A stretch of DNA of 64,000 nt, taken from contig DASREA010000028.1 in assembly GCA_035652315.1 (NCBI GenBank), positions 1-64,000 on the forward strand. Direction: 5' to 3'. Made by a program: the position numbers and the translations under genes. The stretch comes from CANKHA01 sp035652315 (GTDB lineage: Bacteria > Pseudomonadota > Alphaproteobacteria > Rhizobiales > Xanthobacteraceae). The notes below the pieces were generated by a model, which was not told where the DNA came from, ran no database searches, and worked only from the letters and a program-made list of their open reading frames with translations. Below, piece by piece: positions 36,528 to 45,473 of the stretch. Each line of letters opens with the position of its first letter. Positions within the stretch are counted from its first letter, which is position 1.

Positions 36528-36556
36528 GAAATAAGCGATCTGCTCGCGAGGTGCAA
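36528..36556 (-). promoter_or_regulatory. Promoter of the decarboxylase leader
   Basis: On the reverse strand, TTGCAC (36556-36551) and TATTTC (36533-36528) are separated by 17 bases. A CTCGCGA/TCGCGAG inverted repeat (36523-36529 and 36544-36550) overlaps the -10 and the spacer and could be an operator. The remaining 36557-36636 sequence holds nothing recognisable. Confidence 0.55.
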
Positions 36557-36636
36557 GACTTTTACGCCCCAGGAATTAAAAAACTCTCACGAATGTGGCG
36601 GAGCTGTGGGAGACGTGCGGCATCGATGGGCCGCGC

Positions 36637-36882
36637 TCAGCCGCGGGCGATGAAGGGCTCGACGCGCTGCGCACTGCGCAGGAAAGCGATCATCACGGCG
36701 ATGCCGCAGCCGAACAGGAGCGCATCCAGCACGTAGCGGAAGGTCGGGTCGAGGCCGAACAGCGTGGCCAGCGCCCAGCTCACGGCGAAGGCGGCTCCGA
36801 ACACCTCGGCGCCGATAAGGATAAAGGCGCTGAGGATGGTCGAGATGTGAAGCCAATGGATGCGGCGGCCGGCGGCGTTCAT
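36637..36882 (-). CDS. Small two-helix membrane protein, hypothetical
   Basis: An 81-residue protein with two hydrophobic segments (about residues 13-40 and 48-67), and short basic ends (MNAAGRRIHW and RSAQRVEPFIARG). No family recognised. ATG 36882 is the best start; a longer open frame upstream would overlap the peptidase promoter region. It is divergent from the M3 peptidase gene. The coding case rests on the clean membrane topology and base composition typical of the neighbourhood. Confidence 0.55.
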   Translation of the reverse strand: MNAAGRRIHWLHISTILSAFILIGAEVFGAAFAVSWALATLFGLDPTFRYVLDALLFGCGIAVMIAFLRSAQRVEPFIARG

Positions 36883-36975
36883 AACTTGCGGTTCCTGCGG
36901 CGGAGGGCTAGCCCTCCCGACGGCAATTTCCCTGAAATATATGCAGCGGGCAAGACCAAAGGTAAACGCCCAACC

Positions 36976-39054
36976 ATGCCGCAAAGCGCATCTTCGTCAT
37001 CGCCCGGCAATCCGCTGCTGCGGGAATGGACCGGTCCCTTCGGACTGCCCCCGCTGGCGGACATCGCCGCGGAGCATTTTCCGCCGGCCTTCGAGCTGGC
37101 GCTGGGGCGGCACAAGGCCGAGATCGAGGCCGTTGCCGCCGATCCCGCCGCGCCGACATTCGACAATACGATCGCGGCGCTGGAGCGCAGCGGCGCGCTG
37201 CTCGAACGGATTTCGAACGTCTTTTTCCTGCTCGCCGGCGCCCATACGAGCGATGCCTTGCAGGCGGTGGAGCGCGACATCTCGCCGGTGCTGGCCCGGC
37301 ATAATAACGAAATTTATCTGAATCCCGCCTTGTTCCGCCGCATCGACGAGCTGTACCGGCGCCGCGACGCACTTGAGTTGACGGCCGAAGCACGGCGCGT
37401 GCTGGAGCGTTATCACACGCGCTTCGTCCGCGCCGGCGCGGCGGCTGGCCCCGAGGCGCAGCGGCGGTTGGCGGCGATCGGCGAACGGCTCGCGAGCCTC
37501 GGCACCGCCTTCGGCCAGAACGTGCTCGCCGACGAAAAGGCCTATGCGCTGGTGCTGGAAGAGAGCGATCTCGCCGGGCTGCCGGGTTTCGTGCTGGATG
37601 CGGCGCGCGCCGCCGCCGCAGAACGCGGGTTGCCCGGCAAGCATGTCATTACGCTTTCGCGCTCCAGCATTGAGCCGTTTCTGCAATTCTCCGCCCGCCG
37701 CGAACTGCGCGAAAAGGCATTCCAGGCTTGGATCGGCCGCGGCGAAAACGGCGGCGCCACCGACAACCGCGGCATCGTTACCGAAATGGTGGCGCTGCGC
37801 GCCGAGCGCGCCAAGCTGCTCGGCTTTGAGACTTTCGCCGATTTCCGCCTCGACGATCAGATGGCGAAGACGCCGCAGGCAGTACGCGGATTGCTCGACC
37901 AGGTCTGGACACGCGCCCGCGCCCGCGCCAGGCGCGAACGCGACGAGTTGCAGGATATTGCCCGCGCCGAAGGCGGCAATTTCGCCGTCGCGCCGTGGGA
38001 CTGGCGCTACTACGCGGAAAAGCTCCGCAAGGCGCGCTTCGATTTCGATGAAGCCCAGATCAAGCCCTATTTCCAGCTCGACCGCATGATCGAGGCGGCG
38101 TTCGAGACGGCGCGCCGGTTATTCGGGTTGACCTTCACCGCGGTCGAGCTGCCGCTTTATCATCCCGACGCGCGCACCTGGGAGGTGAAGGACGCGCAAG
38201 GCGGCCATGTCGGCCTTTTCATCGGCGACTATTTCCATCGCGCCTCCAAGCATAGCGGCGCCTGGATGACATCGTTGCGCGATCAGCAGAAGCTGAGCGG
38301 CGACATCAGGCCCATCATCGTCAATGTCACGAATTTCGCCAAGCCGCCGCCCGGCGAGCCGGCGCTGCTCAGCTTCGACGACGCACGCACGCTGTTCCAC
38401 GAATTCGGCCACGCGCTGCACGGGCTTCTCTCCGACGTCACCTATCCACTGCTGGCGGGCACCGCGGTGCCGAGTGACTTCGTCGAGCTGCCCTCGCAGC
38501 TCTACGAGCATTGGCTGGAAGTGCCGGAAATCCTCACAAGCTATGCGCGGCACTACAAGACCGGCGAGCGGATACCGCAGGCGCTGCTCGACCGTCTCTT
38601 GGCGACGCGCACCTTCAATCAAGGCTTTGCCACGGTCGAATACACGTCCTCCGCGCTGGTCGATCTCGACCTGCATTCGCTGACCGATACGTCCGGTCTC
38701 GACGTCTCCGATTTCGAGCGAAACCGGCTGGCGCATCTCGGAATGCCCGAGGAGATCGTGATGCGTCACCGGCTGCCGCATTTTCAGCATTTGTTTTCCG
38801 GCGGCGGCTATGCGGCGGCCTATTACTCTTATCTCTGGTCGGAAGTGCTCGACGCCGATGCTTTCCTTGCCTTCGAGGAAAAAGGCGACGCCTTCGATCC
38901 GGAGGTGGCGCGGCGGCTCCGCGAGTTCATCTATTCGGCCGGCAATCGGCGCGATCCCGCCGAAGCCTATAAGGCCTTCCGCGGGCGGCTGCCGACGGTC
39001 GATGCGCTGCTGAAGAAGCGCGGTCTCGACGCGCCGGCGCCGGAACGGGCGTGA
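36976..39054 (+). CDS. M3 family metallopeptidase (oligopeptidase/Dcp type)
   Basis: A 692-residue zinc peptidase of the thimet oligopeptidase/oligopeptidase A/dipeptidyl carboxypeptidase family. The zinc motif HEFGH is at His475-Glu476-His479, in FHEFGHALHGLLSDV, with the third ligand Glu downstream in LPSQLYEHWL. The N-terminal helical domain (AFELALGRHKAEIEAVA) is complete. No signal peptide is visible, so it is a cytosolic peptide-degrading enzyme. ATG 36976 is chosen because it begins the family's N-terminal domain; the frame is open upstream without homology. Monocistronic. Confidence 0.94.
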   Translation: MPQSASSSSPGNPLLREWTGPFGLPPLADIAAEHFPPAFELALGRHKAEIEAVAADPAAPTFDNTIAALERSGALLERISNVFFLLAGAHTSDALQAVERDISPVLARHNNEIYLNPALFRRIDELYRRRDALELTAEARRVLERYHTRFVRAGAAAGPEAQRRLAAIGERLASLGTAFGQNVLADEKAYALVLEESDLAGLPGFVLDAARAAAAERGLPGKHVITLSRSSIEPFLQFSARRELREKAFQAWIGRGENGGATDNRGIVTEMVALRAERAKLLGFETFADFRLDDQMAKTPQAVRGLLDQVWTRARARARRERDELQDIARAEGGNFAVAPWDWRYYAEKLRKARFDFDEAQIKPYFQLDRMIEAAFETARRLFGLTFTAVELPLYHPDARTWEVKDAQGGHVGLFIGDYFHRASKHSGAWMTSLRDQQKLSGDIRPIIVNVTNFAKPPPGEPALLSFDDARTLFHEFGHALHGLLSDVTYPLLAGTAVPSDFVELPSQLYEHWLEVPEILTSYARHYKTGERIPQALLDRLLATRTFNQGFATVEYTSSALVDLDLHSLTDTSGLDVSDFERNRLAHLGMPEEIVMRHRLPHFQHLFSGGGYAAAYYSYLWSEVLDADAFLAFEEKGDAFDPEVARRLREFIYSAGNRRDPAEAYKAFRGRLPTVDALLKKRGLDAPAPERA

Positions 39055-39126
39055 CGGCGCGCCGCGCCATGTTCTAGTATTCATCGCCGCAGCCGCTAAC
39101 TTCGCAGCGAACGCGGAGCAGCAGCG

Positions 39127-40050
39127 GTGGCGCAGAGTCACGGCCATCATCATCACGAGCAGCGGCGTGGCCAGGCGGCCAATCACTACGGCCGCAACTT
39201 CGGCGTCGCCATTGCGCTCAACTTCGCGCTGGTGATTGCACAAGTCCTCTACGGCCTGTTTGCGAATTCCTTGGCGCTGCTCGCCGACGCCGGGCACAAT
39301 TTCGGCGACGTCATGGGCCTGGTGTTGGCCTGGGGCGCTTTCGCCATTGCCGATTGGCGGCCGAGCAGCCGCTTCACCTATCGCCTGAGCGCAGCCTCGA
39401 TCCTATCGGCCTTCGCCAATTCACTGATCCTCTTGGTCGCGACCGGGGCCATCGTCTGGGAGGCGGTGCAGCGCTTCTCGCAGCCGCAGCCGGTCTCGAC
39501 AAATATTGTGATCGCGGTCGCCGCCACCGCCGTCGCCGTGAACGGGGTCTCGGCCTGGCTGCTGAAACGCGGCAGCAAGACCGATCTCAATATACGCGGC
39601 GCCTTCTTGCACATGCTAGCCGACGCTGGCGTCTCTCTCGCGGTCATTGCCGCAGCGTTCGGGATCTGGCTCACCGGCTGGCAATGGCTCGACCCGGCGG
39701 CAAGCCTGCTCATTTCGGCGGTGATCCTTTGGGGCACCTGGGGCCTGATGCGCGATGCGTTGCGGCTCACGCTCAACGCCGCGCCGCGCGGCATCGATCC
39801 TGCCGAGGTGCAGCGCTATCTCGAAAGTTTGCCCGAGGTCGCGACCATTCATGACCTGCATATCTGGGCCATGAGCACGAGCCAGACAGCGTTGACCTGC
39901 CACCTGTTCACCCCCGGCGGCCATCCCGGCGATGCCTTCCTGCACCGCCTCGCGCACGAGTTGGAAGAGAAATTCGGCATCGGCCATACCACGGTGCAGA
40001 TAGAGCTCAGTGACGGCCCCTGCGCGCTGGAGCCGGAGCACGCTCTCTGA
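39127..40050 (+). CDS. Cation diffusion facilitator metal exporter
   Basis: A 307-residue CDF transporter with a His-rich N-terminus (SHGHHHHEQ) and six hydrophobic segments. The zinc-site motif in TM2 reads ALLADAGHNFGDVMGL (His/Asp pattern), with the matching motif FLHMLADAGVSLAV in TM5. The C-terminal cytoplasmic domain (about 205-300) ends with HTTVQIELSD. It exports divalent metal (Zn, Co, Ni or Cd) in exchange for protons. Start GTG 39127 with GGAG upstream. It is convergent with a cobalt-type nitrile hydratase operon; a cobalt link is possible but unproven. Confidence 0.92.
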   Translation: MAQSHGHHHHEQRRGQAANHYGRNFGVAIALNFALVIAQVLYGLFANSLALLADAGHNFGDVMGLVLAWGAFAIADWRPSSRFTYRLSAASILSAFANSLILLVATGAIVWEAVQRFSQPQPVSTNIVIAVAATAVAVNGVSAWLLKRGSKTDLNIRGAFLHMLADAGVSLAVIAAAFGIWLTGWQWLDPAASLLISAVILWGTWGLMRDALRLTLNAAPRGIDPAEVQRYLESLPEVATIHDLHIWAMSTSQTALTCHLFTPGGHPGDAFLHRLAHELEEKFGIGHTTVQIELSDGPCALEPEHAL

Positions 40051-40068
40051 CGCGCGGCAGCGCCAGGC

Positions 40069-40455
40069 TCAGCGGAAATCCTCCGGCGTGAGTTCGATCG
40101 GCTTGCCGTGCGGCGTGCGGTCGGCGGCGTGGTCCCAGGCATCGCGATAGCGCGCAAGCGTCGCACGATCGGCCACGCCTTTTTCGGCGACGAGCCGCTC
40201 TAGCGCCGCCAGCCAGTGGTGATAGTAGGTCTCGCCGGTATCGGGATCGCCCGCCGCCTGGGCGCGCTTGATTTCCGCGCCGAGTGCCGCCGACCATTCC
40301 GGCCAAGTAAACAGCCCGCGCTCGTGCAATGCCAGTGTCATGGCAAAAGCCTGCGCCTCCCACGGCTCACGGAACACCGGGCCATCATCGTCGCGCGGAA
40401 TGCCGGGGGACATATCCACCGTCTGTCGCGATGCGTCGGTTTTGCTGACAGCCAT
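40069..40455 (-). CDS. Nitrile hydratase accessory protein
   Basis: A 128-residue protein of the nitrile hydratase activator type (beta-subunit N-domain-like, as in P14K/NhlE). The features are GPVFREPWEAQAFAMTLALH, FTWPEWSAALGAEI and TYYHHWLAALERLVAEKG, paralleling the first half of the beta subunit encoded upstream. Such proteins deliver cobalt to the alpha subunit by subunit exchange. ATG 40455 is preferred; the longer frame runs into a palindromic repeat. It is last in the reverse-strand nthA-nthB operon. Confidence 0.85.
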   Translation of the reverse strand: MAVSKTDASRQTVDMSPGIPRDDDGPVFREPWEAQAFAMTLALHERGLFTWPEWSAALGAEIKRAQAAGDPDTGETYYHHWLAALERLVAEKGVADRATLARYRDAWDHAADRTPHGKPIELTPEDFR

Positions 40456-40466
40456 CGTCTCTCTTT

Positions 40467-40574
40467 CGTCATGCCGGGACGGCTCGAAGCGCGGGGATCC
40501 GGAATCCAGAAGCAAATACCTTCGCGTGTTTCTGGATTCCGGGTTCATGCGTTCCGCGTGCCGCGGAACGACCG
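40467..40574. repeat. Palindromic repeat inserted between nthB and its accessory gene
   Basis: Inner arms GGAATCCAGAA and TTCTGGATTCC, with outer CGTC...GAACGAC-type ends, form a long hairpin of about 108 bp. The inner arms share CCGGAATCCAGA and TCTGGATTCCGGG with the repeat at 16963-17070. It separates two genes of one operon and begins immediately at the nthB stop codon. Confidence 0.75.
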
Positions 40575-41234
40575 TCACGCAGCCTCCAAATACGGCTCCC
40601 AGGCGTCAATCGATACCTTGACGCTCGGATCGGCGCCGTCGCCCCATAATTCGCGCCCATCAAAGCGCACGGTGTAAAGCCATTGCGGATCTTCGTCCCG
40701 GCGCGCGGCATGGCTGTCGGGAAAGACGTGGCAGCCATGCACGCGCTCGATCACGCCCACATGGCCGCGCACATAGCGCGGCAGCCGGGTGTGGCCCTTG
40801 GGATGCATGTTCTTCGCGCGGACGCGCTCGCCAGCTTTGAAAAGCGCCGGCGCTTGTGCCGGCCGCTCATAGGAGCCGCGCGCCAACAACGCGTTCTGCA
40901 CCTGGTCCAGGGTCAATTTGCGCTTGAGCGGCTTGCCCGGCCGCAAGGCATGGCCCGCGGCGAACTCGTCCGCGCCGACCAAACCGTTGTCCATCAGCAT
41001 CTGTTCCAGCGCCAAAGCCCAGCGCCGGTAATAGGAGCTGCCGAGATAGACGTCCGGCGGCAGAACTTCCTTGGCGTGGCGCGAGATGTCGCCGTTCCAG
41101 GTGCGCGAATAGCCCATGGCGCGATTGATCGCGAGCACGCGGCCTTCCCATTCTTCATGGAAGACCGGCTCGTTGTCCTCCGGCCGCACCGGCCCGAAGC
41201 CATGCATGCCGCCCATGTCGTGCACGCCGTCCAT
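40575..41234 (-). CDS. nthB: Nitrile hydratase beta subunit
   Basis: A 219-residue beta subunit. The N-terminus MDGVHDMGGMHGFGPV is the family hallmark. The C-terminal SH3-like part holds FKAGERVRAKNMHPKGHTRLPRYVRG and GRELWGDGADPSVKVSIDAW, including the conserved Arg that contacts the oxidised cysteines of the alpha subunit. ATG 41234 overlaps the alpha stop (ATGA). The gene itself looks intact, although its partner alpha gene is frameshifted. Confidence 0.95.
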   Translation of the reverse strand: MDGVHDMGGMHGFGPVRPEDNEPVFHEEWEGRVLAINRAMGYSRTWNGDISRHAKEVLPPDVYLGSSYYRRWALALEQMLMDNGLVGADEFAAGHALRPGKPLKRKLTLDQVQNALLARGSYERPAQAPALFKAGERVRAKNMHPKGHTRLPRYVRGHVGVIERVHGCHVFPDSHAARRDEDPQWLYTVRFDGRELWGDGADPSVKVSIDAWEPYLEAA

Positions 41235-41856
41235 CACCGTTGTCCTTGCGCCGGATCAGGCAATCGCGTGCCGATCATGCAATCGCGGGTGACGATGGCG
41301 GCGAGCTGTTCTTCGCTCCAGCCTTCGGTGCCTTTGGGCCGCATGGGTACAACAAGATAACGCACCTCCGCGGTGGAATCCCAAACGCGAATTTCGGTAT
41401 CCGCCGGCAGCTCCGTGCCGAAATCGCGCAAGACACTGCGCGGATCGGCGACGGTGCGCGAGCGATAGGCATGCGATTTGTACCAGACCGGCGGCAGCCC
41501 GAGCGTGCCGGAGGGATAGCAGGAGCACAAAGTGCAGACGACCACGTTGTGCTGTTTCGGCGTGTTCTCCAGCGCGATGAGATGCTCGGTGCCGCTGGGA
41601 AGCCCCAGCGAGGCGATAGCCTTGCCGGCATTTTCGAAGAGCTGACGGCGGAACTGCGGGTCAACCCAGGCTTTGGCCACCGCGCGGGAGCCGTTGTGCG
41701 GCCCGATCTTGGTCTCGTAGGCCTCGATGATGGCGTCGAGCGCGGCGGGCTCGACATAGCCCTTCTCTCGGTGAGGATCGTCTCCAGCGCCCGCACGCGC
41801 AATTGCGTGTCCGACAGCTCCGAGCCGTGCTCGTGATGGTGATCGTGGTCGCTCAT
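41234..41856 (-). pseudogene. nthA: Nitrile hydratase alpha subunit, cobalt type, +2 frameshift
   Basis: Translation from ATG 41856 gives MSDHDHHHEHGSELS to ILTE (30 residues). The family continuation EKGYVEPAALDAIIEAYE is found in another frame because GAGAGA at 41769-41764 holds one extra AG dinucleotide. Correcting it restores an uninterrupted 206-residue alpha subunit with VCTLCSCYP, the cobalt-type metal claw, and WVDPQFRRQLF. Conservation of everything else suggests either a very recent mutation, a phase-variable slip tract, or a sequence error. The His-rich N-terminus may aid cobalt binding. As written, the gene cannot make the full subunit. Confidence 0.88.
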
Positions 41857-42005
41857 GGGACTCCAGTCTAACCCGCTGGCATTCTCCGGGAAAACCCGAC
41901 CAAAGGCGGCTATGCTCCGCATTGCTGCCGCAGGGCTTCGGCTATATCAAGCCCCTGGCGGCATAGCTCTCGCGAGGGCACACTGACCGCGGAGGTCCGG
42001 CGCGC

Positions 42006-45000
42006 ATGGCGCTGAAACACGTCACGCTCGACGACAAATACGATCTGGCGCAAAACCGCGTCTTCGTCACCGGCTTCCAGGCGCTGGTGCGGCTGTGCCT
42101 GATGCAGCAGGAGCGCGACTGCCGCGCGGGGCTGCGCACGGCCGGTTTCGTCACCGGCTACCGCGGCTCGCCCGTGGGCGGTCTCGATCAGCAGTTCGAG
42201 CGCGCCAAGAAATTCCTCGACGCGGCGCATATCAAGTTCCAGGCCGGCATCAATGAGGATCTTGCGGCCACCGCGCTGTGGGGCACGCAGCAGGCCGAGC
42301 TGCGCGGCGAAGGTCTCTACGACGGCGTCTTTGGCATGTGGTACGGCAAAGGGCCGGGCGTCGATCGCGCCGGCGACGTCTTCCGCCATGCCAATCTCGC
42401 CGGCACTTCGCCGCATGGCGGCGTGCTGGCGATAGCCGGCGACGATCACGTCGCTTCGTCCTCGACCAGCGCGCACCAATCGGAATTTCGTTTCGTCGAT
42501 GTGCTGATCCCGGTGCTGGTGCCGGCCGGCCTTCAGGACATCGTGGACTTTGGATTGTACGGCTGGGCGCTGTCGCGCTTTAGCGGCTGCTGGGTGGCGC
42601 TGAAGGTGACGCAAGACACGGTCGAGGCCACGGGGATCGTCGACGGTAGTCTCGATCGCGTGCGCACCGTCGTCCCCAACGATTTCGCAATGCCGCCGGA
42701 TGGCCTGAACATCCGTCTGCGCGATCCGGTACCGGCGCAGGAGGCGCGGCTTTTCGATTACAAGCGCGACGCGGTTCTCGCTTTTCTGCGCGCCAATGCC
42801 ATCAACCGGACCATTATCTCCGGCGGGCCGGCGGCGAAGATCGGCGTCGTCACCATCGGCAAGGCTTACGGCGACGTGCGCCAGGCGCTCGACGACCTCG
42901 GTCTCGACGAAAAGAGATGCAACGATCTCGGCTTGCGCCTGCTCAAGCTTGGCTGCGCCTGGCCGCTGGACCGTTCGGAAATTCTCGCCTTCGCGCGCGG
43001 CCTCGAGCGCATCATCGTGGTCGAGGAAAAGGAGGCGCTGGTCGAGACCCAAATCCGCGATCTGCTCTACGGAACGGCCAATCAGCCCGCGGTCATCGGC
43101 AAGAAAGACGAAGAGGGCCGCCCGCTCTTCCCGGCCAAGGGCGCGCTCGATGTCGACGCCATCGCGCTTTGCCTCGGCGAGCGGCTGTGGCAGCGCGTGC
43201 CCAACGCGCCGCTCGCCGCGCGCGTCAGCGAGATCAGGGAGCGGCGGGCGCGCTTTGCCGCCACCGAAGAAGTCGCTAGCCGCAAAGCCTATTTCTGCTC
43301 CGGCTGCCCGCACAATACGTCCACGGTGGTGCCGGAGGGCATGCGCGCCTATGCCGGCATCGGCTGTCATTACATGGCGCAGTGGATGGACCGTTCGACG
43401 CTCGGCTTCACCCACATGGGTGGCGAGGGCGCGAACTGGATGGGCGAGGCGCCGTTTTCCAGCCGCGGCCATGTCTTTCAGAATATCGGCGACGGCACCT
43501 ACAACCATTCCGGCAGCCTGGCGATCCGCGCCGCGGTCGCCGCAGGCGTCAACATCACCTACAAAATCCTTTTCAACGACGCCGTCGCTATGACCGGTGG
43601 ACAAGCCAACGACGGCGTTCTCACCGTTCCGATGATGGCGCGGCAGGTGGCGGCGGAAGGCGTCGCCCGCGTCGCCGTCGTCACCGACGAGCCGGAGAAA
43701 TATGCCAAGAGCGAATCCTGGCCGCCGGGCTGCACCATCCATCATCGCGACGAGCTGATGCCGGTGCAGACCGCGCTTGCCGCCGTGCCCGGCGTCACGG
43801 TGCTGATTTACGACCAGACCTGCGCGGCGGAAAAGCGCCGCCGCCGCAAGCGCGGGCTGATGGCCGATCCGGACAAGCGCGTCGTCATCAACGAACTCGT
43901 CTGCGAAGGCTGCGGCGATTGCGGCGTGCGGTCGAACTGCGTGTCGATTCAGCCGCTGGAGACCGAATTCGGCCGCAAGCGCCGCATCGATCAGTCGAGC
44001 TGCAACAAGGATTTCTCCTGCCTCAAAGGCTTTTGCCCGGCGCTGGTCACCGTGCACGGCGCCAAGCCGAAGCGGCGCGACGCTGCGGACCAGACACCGC
44101 CCGATGTGCCGCTGCCGCGGCTGCCCGATCTGGCGCGGCCTTATGCCATCCTGGTCACCGGCATCGGCGGCACCGGCGTCGTGACCATCGGCGGCATTCT
44201 CGCCATGGCCGCGCATCTGGAAGGCAAGGGCGCCGGAGTCATCGACATGTCGGGCTTGGCGCAAAAGGGCGGCCCGGTGCACAGCCATGTCCGCATCGCC
44301 GCGCGACCGGAGGAAATTCACGGCATCCGCATTGGCGCGGGCGGCGCCGATCTCGTGCTCGGCGGCGATATCGTGGTGACCGGCGGCAAGGCCGCGCTGG
44401 CCACAGTGCGGCGCGGCACGCGGGTCGTGGTCAACAGCGGTGAATTTCTACCGGGCGACTTCACGCGCAATGCCGAGTACGTGCTGCCCTCCGGCCGGGT
44501 CGAGCGGGCCCTTGTCGAGGCCGCCGGCGACGAGAACAGTCATTTCGTCGATGCCACGCACCTCGCAACCGCGCTGTTCGGCCATTCCATGGGCGCCAAT
44601 ATTTTCCTGCTCGGCTATGCCTATCAGCACGGTGCCGTTCCGCTTTCGGCGGAATCCATCGAGCAGGCGATCGCGCTGAATGGCGAAGCGGTGGCGATGA
44701 ATCAGGCCGCCTTCCGCTGGGGACGCGCCGCCGCCGCCGATCCTGCCGCCGTTGCCGCGATGACCGCCACGGCTGACGGGGACGTTCCGGAGAGCTGTCG
44801 GCTCTCCACATCATTCGAGGAAATGCTCGCGCGCCGCGTACAATATCTCACCGCGTATCAGAACGCCGCCTATGCCGCGGGCTACCGTGTCTTGGTCGAG
44901 CGCGCCAAGAAAGCTGAAGCCGCGCGGGCGCCCGGCCAGTGCGGGCTTGCCGAAGCAGTGGCGCGCAATCTGTTCAAGCTGATGGCCTATAAGGATGAAT

Positions 45001-45473
45001 ATGAAGTGGCGCGGCTTTACACCGACGCTTTCTTCGCGCAACAACTCAAGGCGGAATTCGATGGGGATCTACGGCTCGAATTTCATCTGGCGCCGCCGCT
45101 TTTCGCGCCGCGCGACCGCGTCACCGGGTTGCCGCGCAAGCTCAGCTTCGGCGGCTGGATGCTGCCGGTTTTCCGCATGCTGGCGAAATTGAAATTCCTG
45201 CGCGGCACCCCGTTCGATCTCTTCGGCTATACGGCGGAGCGCCGCACCGAGCGACAATTGATTGCCGATTACGAAAAGATACTCGATGAAATCCTTGCGC
45301 GGCTTGATCGGCAGAACCATCATGTTGCCGTGGCGCTTGCCAGTATCCCCGAAAAAATTCGCGGCTTCGGCCACGTGAAGATGCGCCATCTCGCCGAAGC
45401 CAAGGCCGAGGAAGCGGCCTTGCTCGAGCAATTCCGATCCGGATCGGCGGCGTTGCTGCGGGCGGCGGAGTGA
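42006..45473 (+). CDS. Indolepyruvate ferredoxin oxidoreductase, fused alpha/beta
   Basis: A 1155-residue fused 2-oxoacid:ferredoxin oxidoreductase for aryl pyruvates. The N-terminal pyrimidine-binding domain (RTAGFVTGYRGSPVGGLDQQ) is followed by the TPP-binding domain (GIGCHYMAQWMDR, MGGEGANWMG, FNDAVAMTGGQAND), a reduced cysteine-rich Fe-S segment (CEGCGDCGVRSNC and CNKDFSCLKGFC, about residues 635-680), and the C-terminal gamma domain (VTGIGGTGVVTIGGILAMAA). It oxidatively decarboxylates indolepyruvate-type acids to acyl-CoA. ATG 42006 has GGAGG upstream. Overlaps hemH by 4 bp. Confidence 0.94.
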   Translation: MALKHVTLDDKYDLAQNRVFVTGFQALVRLCLMQQERDCRAGLRTAGFVTGYRGSPVGGLDQQFERAKKFLDAAHIKFQAGINEDLAATALWGTQQAELRGEGLYDGVFGMWYGKGPGVDRAGDVFRHANLAGTSPHGGVLAIAGDDHVASSSTSAHQSEFRFVDVLIPVLVPAGLQDIVDFGLYGWALSRFSGCWVALKVTQDTVEATGIVDGSLDRVRTVVPNDFAMPPDGLNIRLRDPVPAQEARLFDYKRDAVLAFLRANAINRTIISGGPAAKIGVVTIGKAYGDVRQALDDLGLDEKRCNDLGLRLLKLGCAWPLDRSEILAFARGLERIIVVEEKEALVETQIRDLLYGTANQPAVIGKKDEEGRPLFPAKGALDVDAIALCLGERLWQRVPNAPLAARVSEIRERRARFAATEEVASRKAYFCSGCPHNTSTVVPEGMRAYAGIGCHYMAQWMDRSTLGFTHMGGEGANWMGEAPFSSRGHVFQNIGDGTYNHSGSLAIRAAVAAGVNITYKILFNDAVAMTGGQANDGVLTVPMMARQVAAEGVARVAVVTDEPEKYAKSESWPPGCTIHHRDELMPVQTALAAVPGVTVLIYDQTCAAEKRRRRKRGLMADPDKRVVINELVCEGCGDCGVRSNCVSIQPLETEFGRKRRIDQSSCNKDFSCLKGFCPALVTVHGAKPKRRDAADQTPPDVPLPRLPDLARPYAILVTGIGGTGVVTIGGILAMAAHLEGKGAGVIDMSGLAQKGGPVHSHVRIAARPEEIHGIRIGAGGADLVLGGDIVVTGGKAALATVRRGTRVVVNSGEFLPGDFTRNAEYVLPSGRVERALVEAAGDENSHFVDATHLATALFGHSMGANIFLLGYAYQHGAVPLSAESIEQAIALNGEAVAMNQAAFRWGRAAAADPAAVAAMTATADGDVPESCRLSTSFEEMLARRVQYLTAYQNAAYAAGYRVLVERAKKAEAARAPGQCGLAEAVARNLFKLMAYKDEYEVARLYTDAFFAQQLKAEFDGDLRLEFHLAPPLFAPRDRVTGLPRKLSFGGWMLPVFRMLAKLKFLRGTPFDLFGYTAERRTERQLIADYEKILDEILARLDRQNHHVAVALASIPEKIRGFGHVKMRHLAEAKAEEAALLEQFRSGSAALLRAAE

